From positions 86,590 through 150,589 of the forward strand of contig JAAQTN010000008.1 in the NCBI GenBank assembly GCA_011742915.1: a stretch of DNA of 64,000 bases. The letters run 5' to 3'. The translations under genes were made by a program, and so were the position numbers. The notes under the pieces are model-generated. The model searched no databases, was not told where the DNA came from, and worked only from the letters and a program-made list of their open reading frames with translations. Shown in pieces: positions 56,342-64,000 of the stretch (positions are counted from its first letter, which is position 1; each line of letters starts with the position of its first letter). The DNA is from Billgrantia desiderata. GTDB lineage: Bacteria; Pseudomonadota; Gammaproteobacteria; Pseudomonadales; Halomonadaceae.

Positions 56342-57865
56342 CTAACGAACGCAGGGATCGTCCAGCGGTGCCTCTCGCGGCCGCAGCCGTCGCGAGAGGG
56401 CGTCCACGGCGATGTTGAGCGCGGCGGTGATCAGCAGCAGGAAGAAGGCCACGTCGAACATCAGGTAGTCGAAGCCCTCTTCGATATAGAACCCCAGCGT
56501 GGCCACCCCCAGCATGCCGAGGATCGCCGTTTCGCGCAGGATCACCTCGGCGCGGTAGTAGAGCAGCGCTAGCAGCCCCGGATAGACCCGCGGCAGCAGC
56601 TCGTAGGCCAGGCGTCCGCTGGCGGTAAGCCCCGGCATGCCGGGGGTGATGGCATCGGCGTGGCGTGCCACCAGAAAGGCGATCAGGGCGCCGTTGTGCA
56701 GCGCCAGGGCCAGCCAGGCGGGCAGCAGCGAGGGGCCGAGCAGCAGCAGGAAGACGAACGCCAGCATCAGCTCCGGCGTCGAGCGCAGGAAGATCAGCAC
56801 GCCGTGTCCGGCCAGACGGGTGGCACGGTTGCCGAAATGGCGGCTGGCCAGCGGCCACAGCATGAGCGCTACCAGTAGCGCCCCCACGCTGCCGAGCAGC
56901 CCCAGCAGCAGGGTATTGCCGATGGCCGGGCCCAGCGCCGGTATCCGCGCCAGCCACTCGAACAGCCCCGCCCAGTCGCCGACCAGCAGCGCCGCCGGCC
57001 AGATATCCTCGGAGACGAAGCGCCACAGCAGCGCGCCGTCCACGCTGGGCCACGGCCCCAGCAGCCAGACACCGCCCACCAGCAGCAGCGGGATCAGCCG
57101 CTTGTGGCCCCACCACGGCAGGCTGGCGATCAGCAGATAGAACAGCCACAGCAGTGCACCCGCCTCATGGTAGCGCCCCTCGCGAAACGCCGTCTCGAGA
57201 TGGAAGCCCAGGGTCGGCAGGCCGACGAAGCCGAGCAGCACGCTGGCGCGCAGGCCGCACTCGAAGCGATAGCGGGTATAGGCGGCGAGCTGGGACCAGG
57301 CCAGCGGCAGCTCGGCGTAGACGAAGCGTGCCAGCCGTCCGCTGCCGGGTGGCAGGGCGTCGCGCGGTGCGCGCGGCGTCTGCTCGAGGATCTCGGCGTA
57401 GACCTTGGCGAAGATGCCGGCATAGGGGATCGCCAGCGCCGCCAGGGCGGTGAGCGCCGAGAGGCCGAACACCTGCAGGAACAGCAGCGCCCAGAACAGC
57501 TCGTGAATGGCGCGCACGAAGGCGCAGGCGGCGCGCACCAGGCGCGAGCGGGCGAACAGCAGCGCCAGGGGAAAGCCCAGCACCACGCCGGCCAGGGTGC
57601 CCCACAAGGCCACCGCCACGGTCAGGCCCAGGGCCGCCAAGGGCGATTCCAGCGCGCCCCAGGCGGGCCAGGCCAGCCCGGCGGCCATGCGTCCGAGTTC
57701 GCCCCAGGGGTCGCGGGTGTGGATGGCCAGATCGGCGAAGGGCACCAGCAGCACGGCAAGCGCCACCAGGCCCAGGCTATGGCGGGCCAGGCGCAGGCCG
57801 GGGGAGCCGCCGTGCCACCAGCTGCGTGCCGAGGGGGGACGGCTGTCGACCAGGGCGTCGCTCAT
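56342..57865 (-). CDS. phnE: Phosphonate/selenate-type ABC transporter permease, fused double domain
   Basis: The 507-residue protein contains two PhnE-like permease halves (about 25-265 and 290-495), each with about six hydrophobic segments. The second half keeps the coupling segment ILRETAILGMLGVATLG; the first has ASVLLGFVGLPTLGFHLE. PhnE permeases are normally about 260 residues, so this is a fusion that could act alone. The start overlaps the phnC stop (ATGA). The TAG stop touches a MITE-like element. Confidence 0.85.
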   Translation of the reverse strand: MSDALVDSRPPSARSWWHGGSPGLRLARHSLGLVALAVLLVPFADLAIHTRDPWGELGRMAAGLAWPAWGALESPLAALGLTVAVALWGTLAGVVLGFPLALLFARSRLVRAACAFVRAIHELFWALLFLQVFGLSALTALAALAIPYAGIFAKVYAEILEQTPRAPRDALPPGSGRLARFVYAELPLAWSQLAAYTRYRFECGLRASVLLGFVGLPTLGFHLETAFREGRYHEAGALLWLFYLLIASLPWWGHKRLIPLLLVGGVWLLGPWPSVDGALLWRFVSEDIWPAALLVGDWAGLFEWLARIPALGPAIGNTLLLGLLGSVGALLVALMLWPLASRHFGNRATRLAGHGVLIFLRSTPELMLAFVFLLLLGPSLLPAWLALALHNGALIAFLVARHADAITPGMPGLTASGRLAYELLPRVYPGLLALLYYRAEVILRETAILGMLGVATLGFYIEEGFDYLMFDVAFFLLLITAALNIAVDALSRRLRPREAPLDDPCVR

Positions 57866-58626
57866 GGCCGCCCTCGGGCGCAGGGCAGCGCCTCGGGGCT
57901 CGGCATTGCGGCGTCGCTGCCATCGGGCGGCGAGCGACGGTTCGGCTCCGCGGCATCGGGATAGAGCGCATCGAGCTCGGCCAGGGTCAGCGCATCGGCA
58001 CGGGCGTCGATCGCCAGGCGGCCGTCGCGCAGCCCCCACACCCGGTCGAAGTGGGAGAGTGCCAGCTCGCGCTGGTGCAGCGCCACCACCGAGGTGGTGT
58101 GGCGGGAGTCGATCAGGTCCAGCAGCCGCAGCGCCTGGTGCGGGTCGACGCTGGCCACCGGCTCGTCACCCAGGAACAGCGGGCGGGCCTGATACAGGGC
58201 GCGGGCGATGGCCACCCGCTGGCGTTGGCCGCCGGAAAGCTCGCCCACCGGGCGGCGCATCAGGCCGGCCAGGCCCAGTTCGTCGCACAGCGCGGCCACC
58301 TCTCGCCATGGTCCGCGCAGCGGGCGCACCAGGTTCCACAGGTTGGCCAGCGTCGAGTGTTCCGGCAGGCGTCCCATGAAGACGTTGTGATAGACGGCGA
58401 GCTGCGGCACCAGGCCGTGGTGCTGGGGACACCAGGCCGCCTGACCAACCAGGCGGCGGCGCAGCTCGGCGAGCAGCGTCGACTTGCCGGCGCCGCTCTG
58501 GCCGAGCAGGGCGACCCGCTCGCCTTCGTGCAGGGCAAGGGTCAGGCGCGGCAGCACGACATGCGCGCCCTGACCGAGGTCCTCGCCCTCGAAGCGGATC
58601 AGCAGACGCCGTTGCTCGCCCACCAT
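57862..58626 (-). CDS. phnC: Phosphonate/selenate-type ABC transporter ATPase
   Basis: The 254-residue ABC ATPase has Walker A GQSGAGKST (about 42-50), signature LSGGQRQRV, Walker B FLGDEPVASVD and the H-loop ALHQRELAL, in which the usual His position is kept. It resembles PhnC. Its start overlaps the phnD stop and its stop overlaps the phnE start, giving a tight phnD-phnC-phnE operon. The C-terminal 40 residues are proline- and arginine-rich and not conserved. Confidence 0.85.
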   Translation of the reverse strand: MVGEQRRLLIRFEGEDLGQGAHVVLPRLTLALHEGERVALLGQSGAGKSTLLAELRRRLVGQAAWCPQHHGLVPQLAVYHNVFMGRLPEHSTLANLWNLVRPLRGPWREVAALCDELGLAGLMRRPVGELSGGQRQRVAIARALYQARPLFLGDEPVASVDPHQALRLLDLIDSRHTTSVVALHQRELALSHFDRVWGLRDGRLAIDARADALTLAELDALYPDAAEPNRRSPPDGSDAAMPSPEALPCARGRP

Positions 58627-59498
58627 CAGCGCAGCAGGCCGAGCGCTTCGGCCACCTCCTCGATGGGAGCATAGAGCTCGTTGTCGGCGGGAATGAACGC
58701 CTCACGGGGGAAGGAGGCGAGCAGTTCCGGGTCGTCCATCTCGAGGAAGGCGGCCCGTACCTTCTCGGTGAAGCCTTCGCCGAAGCGCTCGTCGGCGTCG
58801 CCGCGCAGGGTCCAGTTGTAGTCGGGGTAGGGCGGTGTGGCCCAGATCACCCGGACCCGATCGGTATCGACCCGGCCATCCTCGACGGCGGCTTCCCACA
58901 CCGTGTAGTTGACCGCACCGATGTCGTAGGTGCCGGCTTCGACCAGCGCGATGGTGCGTGAGTGATCGCCGGAGTAGCCGACGCGGGAGAAGAAGCGCTC
59001 CGGGGCGACGTCGTCGAAACGCTCGCGGAAGAAGTGCTCCGGCATCAGGCGCCCGGAGGTCGAAGTGCGCGAACCGAAGGTCAGACTCATGCCTTCCAGC
59101 GCGTCGGGCAGCTCGTCGGCACGCTCGAGACCGGTGGATGCGTGAGCGATGAAGTAGCTCATGAAGGCATCGTCCTCGCTGCCCTGAGCCAGTGCCTGGG
59201 AGCCCGGTACCAGACGCCTGGCCTGCACGCCGGAAAGGCCGCCGAACCAGGCCAGCTGGACCTGGTCGTTACGGAATGCGGTGACCGCGGCGCTGTAGGA
59301 CTTCACCGGCACGTACTCCACCTCGACCCCGAGGCGCTCCTCGAGGTAGTCGGCCACCTTGCCGAAGCGCTCCACCAACCGCGCCTGATCCTCGTCCGGA
59401 ATGGCGGTGAAGCGGAAGGTTTCGGCGAGGGCTCCCTGCGCGAACAGGGCGAAGGCAAGGGCGGTGAGGGAGATGGCAGAGCGTGCGATCCGGCGCAT
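58626..59498 (-). CDS. phnD: PhnD-type substrate-binding protein, possibly for selenate
   Basis: The 290-residue protein has a signal peptide (about 1-25, ending GALAE) and a PhnD-family periplasmic binding fold (RFTAIPDEDQARLVERFG, WFGGLSGVQARRLVPGSQAL, VGYSGDHSRTIALVE, GAVNYTVWE). Similar proteins are labelled in databases as putative selenate transporters rather than phosphonate binders, and no phosphonate-degradation gene is seen here. It leads phnDCE, and hexR lies upstream on the same strand. The substrate is uncertain. Confidence 0.85.
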   Translation of the reverse strand: MRRIARSAISLTALAFALFAQGALAETFRFTAIPDEDQARLVERFGKVADYLEERLGVEVEYVPVKSYSAAVTAFRNDQVQLAWFGGLSGVQARRLVPGSQALAQGSEDDAFMSYFIAHASTGLERADELPDALEGMSLTFGSRTSTSGRLMPEHFFRERFDDVAPERFFSRVGYSGDHSRTIALVEAGTYDIGAVNYTVWEAAVEDGRVDTDRVRVIWATPPYPDYNWTLRGDADERFGEGFTEKVRAAFLEMDDPELLASFPREAFIPADNELYAPIEEVAEALGLLR

Positions 59499-59580
59499 GG
59501 TGGTTCCTTGGCGGTCGGCGAGGACGGAGCCGCTATTGTTGGGCCGTGCCGCCTGGCTGACAACCCTTGATCACCTTAAC

Positions 59581-60441
59581 TCAATCCTGGCGCGTGGCCG
59601 GGTAGCGGGTCTCCAGCAGGCTGTCCTTGATCTTCTTCAGGTGCGGCAGGAAATCCTCGCCGCGACGTAGGGTCACTCCGGTGGCCAGCACGTCGATCAG
59701 GGTCAGCTGGATCATGCGCGAGGTCATCGGCATGTAGACGTCGGTGTCCTCGGGGGTGGCGACCTCCAGGGTTTCGGTGCACTCCATGGCCAGCGGCGAG
59801 GCGGGGGCGGTGATGCCCAGTACCACGGCGCCGCTCTCCCGCGCCAGGCGGGCGATGTCGACCAGCTCGCGGGTGCGCCCGGTCCAGGAGATGATCACCA
59901 CCACGTCGCCGGTATGGCAGGCCGATGCCACCATGCGCTGCATCAGCACGTCGACGTAGGAAGTAACCGGGAGATTGAAGCGGAAGAACTTGTGCTGGGC
60001 ATCCTGGGCCACCGCGCCGGAGGCGCCCAGGCCGAAGAAGTGAATCTGCTTGGCCTGGATCAGGTAGTCCACCACCCGCTCGATGCGGGCCGGGTCCAGG
60101 GTGCGGCTGGCTTCGTCGAGGGCGGCGATGGTGGCGCCGAAGATCTTGCGCGTGTAGTCCTCCGCCGCGTCGCCGGGTTCCACCGACTGGCTGACGTAGG
60201 GCGTGCCGCCGGCCAGGCTCTGGGCCAGCTTGATCTTGAAATCGGGATAGCCCTTGGCATCGAAGCTGCGGCAGAAACGGTTGACGGTGGGCTCGCTGAC
60301 CGAGGCCGCCTGGGCCAGGCTGGCAATGCTCAGGCCGGTGGCCCGAGCCGGGTCGGCCAGGATGACGTCTGCTACCTTGCGCTCGGAGCGGTTGAGCTCA
60401 TCGAGGCGTTGTCGAATGCGTTGCAGCAGATCATGGGCCAT
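59581..60441 (-). CDS. hexR: RpiR-family regulator HexR
   Basis: The 286-residue protein has an N-terminal RpiR helix-turn-helix (about 1-77; [19 protein letters not shown]) and a C-terminal SIS sugar-phosphate domain ([32 protein letters not shown]). HexR senses 2-keto-3-deoxy-6-phosphogluconate and represses central sugar genes such as zwf and eda. It diverges from zwf, the standard hexR-zwf layout, with a candidate operator between. ATG 60441 matches the usual N-terminus [16 protein letters not shown]; no strong ribosome-binding site is seen. Confidence 0.93.
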   Translation of the reverse strand: MAHDLLQRIRQRLDELNRSERKVADVILADPARATGLSIASLAQAASVSEPTVNRFCRSFDAKGYPDFKIKLAQSLAGGTPYVSQSVEPGDAAEDYTRKIFGATIAALDEASRTLDPARIERVVDYLIQAKQIHFFGLGASGAVAQDAQHKFFRFNLPVTSYVDVLMQRMVASACHTGDVVVIISWTGRTRELVDIARLARESGAVVLGITAPASPLAMECTETLEVATPEDTDVYMPMTSRMIQLTLIDVLATGVTLRRGEDFLPHLKKIKDSLLETRYPATRQD

Positions 60442-60557
60442 GGCGGTTGCGACTCTCTGAAACAGATGATGTAGTGATTTAACAACAAAATGATGGGCTA
60501 TCCTATCGCGGTGTCGTCCCGGCCGCGAACGAGACAGGTCCGTCACTAAGAAATTAG

Positions 60558-60569
60558 TGTAATATTACA
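60558..60569. promoter_or_regulatory. Candidate HexR operator between hexR and zwf
   Basis: TGTAATATTACA is a perfect 12-bp palindrome, 69 bases before zwf and 117 bases before hexR. HexR sites in other gammaproteobacteria have TGTAAT and ATTACA half-sites, usually with extra central bases; here the halves are adjacent, so the match is partial. It lies in the AT-richest part of the divergent region. Confidence 0.55.
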
Positions 60570-60637
60570 AAACATACGTTGCATGAGCAGCAGTGCTGAC
60601 GTATTTTTTATGTAAGTTAACCAGATTGGGGGCAAAC

Positions 60638-62146
<1,509 letters not shown>

Positions 62147-62147
62147 G

Positions 62148-62825
62148 ATGACGAACCTGGATGCCACACCGCGCGAGCAGCTTGCCGAGCAGCTCGCCGA
62201 AGCCGCCGCCGAGGCGCTGCGCCGGGATCTGGCGCAACAGGAGCGTGCGTTGCTGGTGCTCTCCGGCGGCTCGACGCCGGTACCGTTCTTCCAGGCCCTG
62301 GCCAAACAGGAGCTGCCCTGGGAGCGGGTCGAGGTGACCCTGGCCGACGAGCGTTGGGTCAGCGAGAGCGACGAGGCGAGCAATGCGCGCCTGGTGCGTC
62401 GCCATCTGCTCACCGGGCACGCCGCTGCGGCCAGCTTCGTTTCGCTGACCACCGACGACGAGACGCCGGAGCAGGGCGTCGAGGCCGTCACCCAGCGCAT
62501 CGAGGCGCTGACCTGGCCCGCCAGCCTGGTGGTGCTGGGCATGGGCGGCGACGGTCACACCGCCTCGCTGTTCCCCGACAGCCGCGAGCTGGAGCTGGGG
62601 CTGACCACCGATGCGCCGGTGCTGGCCGCACGTACCCCCAGCCAGCCTCAGCCGCGTATCACCCTGAGCGCCGATCGCCTGCACCAGGCCCGGCGCCACG
62701 TATTGCACATCACCGGTGACGACAAGCGCAGCGTACTGGCCCGGGCCATGTCCGGCGACGACTCTCGCGAACTGCCGATCCGTGCCTTTCTTTCCTGCCC
62801 GCTGGCCGTCTACTGGGCCCCCTGA
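62148..62825 (+). CDS. pgl: 6-phosphogluconolactonase Pgl (DevB type)
   Basis: The 225-residue protein hydrolyses 6-phosphogluconolactone. DevB-type signatures are LSGGSTPVPFF near the N-terminus, LADERWV and LGMGGDGHTASLFPDS in the middle, then ITLSADRLHQA. The ATG is one base after the zwf stop, so the genes are translationally coupled. It continues the zwf-pgl-eda operon. Confidence 0.96.
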   Translation: MTNLDATPREQLAEQLAEAAAEALRRDLAQQERALLVLSGGSTPVPFFQALAKQELPWERVEVTLADERWVSESDEASNARLVRRHLLTGHAAAASFVSLTTDDETPEQGVEAVTQRIEALTWPASLVVLGMGGDGHTASLFPDSRELELGLTTDAPVLAARTPSQPQPRITLSADRLHQARRHVLHITGDDKRSVLARAMSGDDSRELPIRAFLSCPLAVYWAP

Positions 62826-62841
62826 ACTTGGAGTCTTGCGC

Positions 62842-63504
62842 ATGACCATCGACAAACAGCTGCCGTCCACGCGGACCACCGAGCTCGACAGCATCTGCCT
62901 CAAGGCGGAAGTCATCCCGGTGCTGGCCATCGAGCGCATCGAGGATGCCGTGCCGCTCGGCCGCGCCCTGGTCGAAGGCGGACTCAGCGTGCTGGAAGTG
63001 ACCCTGCGCACCGACTGCGCACTGGAAGCGGTGAAGCGCCTCAAGCAGGCGCTGCCCCAGGCCAGCATCGGGGTGGGAACGGTGCTCACGCCGGCTCAGT
63101 ATCGCCAGAGCGAACAGGTGGGCGCCGACTTCGTGGTCACCCCCGGCACTACCGAAGCGCTCTACCGCTACGGTGTCACCAGCCCGGTGCCGATGCTGCC
63201 CGGCGTGGCCACGGTGTCCGAGCTGATGACCGGCTGGCAGTACGGCTACCGCCGCTTCAAGTTCTTCCCCGCCGAGGCCAGCGGTGGCGTCAAGGCGCTG
63301 AAGGCTTTCGCCGGCCCGATCCCCGAGGCGCGCTTCTGCCCCACCGGCGGCATCACCCTCGACAACGCCGAGGACTACCTGGCGCTGAAGAACGTGATGT
63401 GCGTGGGCGGCTCGTGGCTGACGCCGAAGTCCCTGGTCGAGGCCGAGGACTGGAACGGCATCCGCCAGCTCGCCAAGGAAGCCGCTGAGCGTTTTCACCA
63501 CTGA
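62842..63504 (+). CDS. eda: 2-dehydro-3-deoxy-6-phosphogluconate aldolase Eda
   Basis: This 220-residue class I aldolase splits KDPG into pyruvate and glyceraldehyde 3-phosphate, the last Entner-Doudoroff step. The Schiff-base Lys lies in FKFFPAE and the catalytic Glu in LEVTLRT; the phosphate loop is PTGGI. It starts 16 bases after pgl. The edd gene is not in this window, so the dehydratase step is encoded elsewhere. A strong terminator follows. Confidence 0.96.
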   Translation: MTIDKQLPSTRTTELDSICLKAEVIPVLAIERIEDAVPLGRALVEGGLSVLEVTLRTDCALEAVKRLKQALPQASIGVGTVLTPAQYRQSEQVGADFVVTPGTTEALYRYGVTSPVPMLPGVATVSELMTGWQYGYRRFKFFPAEASGGVKALKAFAGPIPEARFCPTGGITLDNAEDYLALKNVMCVGGSWLTPKSLVEAEDWNGIRQLAKEAAERFHH

Positions 63505-63557
63505 GCGGCTCACCGACCCTATTGTTGTGCTCTCTCGGCAGCCAGGTGCTGTCATTC

Positions 63558-63589
63558 GCCCGGCCTTGGTAGGCCGGGCTTTTTTTTTT
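63558..63589 (+). terminator. Rho-independent terminator after eda
   Basis: A perfect 9-bp stem (GCCCGGCCT, loop TGGT, AGGCCGGGC) followed by ten Ts. It closes the zwf-pgl-eda operon and lies directly before a group II intron. Confidence 0.95.
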
Positions 63590-63590
63590 G

Positions 63591-64000
63591 GTGCGCCAGG
63601 CATGGCGCGCAGCGCCCGACGGGCGCTGTTTCCGAGGGTGGTGCCTCGGAATGACTTGGGGGTGAAAGTCCCCTACGGACCCTGATAGCGGGAACCGTTA
63701 GCCGAACAGCAAGGGTGTCCGTCGCGAGACGGAATCTGAAGGAAGTTGGAGGCAAACTCCCGGCCCGACGAACAGAAATCGCATACGAGGCTGTCGCCAC
63801 CTGGGCGAGAGGGCCAAGAAACTCGAAGCCCAATAGCTATCCGGAAGGGGCGGCAGTAGACGCGGCGGGTGTATGGGAGGAAGGTCGCGCGTCTTACCCT
63901 GGGAGGTCTGATGGTCTGCCACAGTGCTACCGGCGTCGAGAGGCGACGGGATGGACCACCAGACGTCAGCAGAGGCCATAGTAAGTGCCGGTTCACCGCG
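63591..64000 (+). mobile_element. Group II intron, 5' part (continues beyond window)
   Basis: The element starts GTGCGCC, the GUGYG-type 5' end of bacterial group II introns, and continues with typical domain I sequences: GGGTGAAAGTCCC near 63661, AACCGTTAGCCGAACAG near 63692, and the conserved CTGAAGGAAGTTGGAGGCAA near 63738. No reverse transcriptase reading frame has begun by the window end; it usually starts about 500-700 bases in. The insertion lies one base after the T run of the eda terminator. Structural class was not assigned. Confidence 0.85.

Overview
The window is a high-GC chromosomal stretch from a halophilic gammaproteobacterium, most likely Halomonas or a close relative. The main evidence is a complete ectoine-degradation locus (doeA, doeB, doeX, doeC, doeD, plus an EnuR-type regulator), a TreY/TreZ trehalose pathway, and a hexR-zwf-pgl-eda group. 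The assignment rests on gene content only; no rRNA or tRNA gene was seen.

Layout. 1-855: 3' end of a chemoreceptor gene. 931-19302: compatible-solute catabolism. A MocR/EnuR regulator and a ghrA-like reductase diverge from doeA-doeB-doeX. Next comes a four-gene cassette that is not part of the textbook ectoine pathway (nitrilase-fold amidohydrolase, ATP-grasp ligase, C45 Ntn-hydrolase, Orn/Lys/Arg decarboxylase), then doeC and doeD with a strong terminator, and eutB-eutC plus a haloacid dehalogenase-like gene. 19357-34292 (minus strand): a translationally coupled glycogen/trehalose run, glgA-treZ-malQ-treY-DUF2934-glgX-glgB, followed by an MFS transporter. 34823-41958: a short-chain dehydrogenase with a C-terminal membrane anchor, an unrecognised 464-residue protein, a periplasmic rhodanese and a YnjBCD-type ABC importer. 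42190-46222: a cytochrome c with an in-frame 18-bp tandem repeat, a probable truncated beta-propeller gene and a compact mercury-resistance module (merR, merTPA). 46403-52406: NfeD protease with slipin, an EamA exporter, and a SulP transporter with a tandem Usp protein. 52483-59498: a molybdate uptake locus (one-domain ModE, modABC), ridA and a phosphonate-type (possibly selenate) ABC importer. 59581-63504: hexR and the oxidative pentose phosphate/Entner-Doudoroff genes. 63591-end: the 5' part of a group II intron placed immediately after the eda terminator.

How the parts fit. DoeA opens ectoine to N-acetyl-diaminobutyrate, DoeB deacetylates it, DoeD transaminates it to aspartate semialdehyde and DoeC oxidises that to aspartate; EnuR and DoeX are the likely regulators. 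The inserted cassette has an ATGA overlap and a near-zero gap, so it probably works as one unit, perhaps on diaminobutyrate or another diamine, but its substrate cannot be read from sequence. The glg/tre operon can build an alpha-glucan and convert it to trehalose, a second compatible solute. Mobile DNA is limited: one clear 208-bp MITE with target duplication at the modC stop codon, a related 142-bp element beside ridA, the mer module and the group II intron. Start codons were chosen by ribosome-binding sites, overlaps and family length; functions are from motif recognition without database searches.
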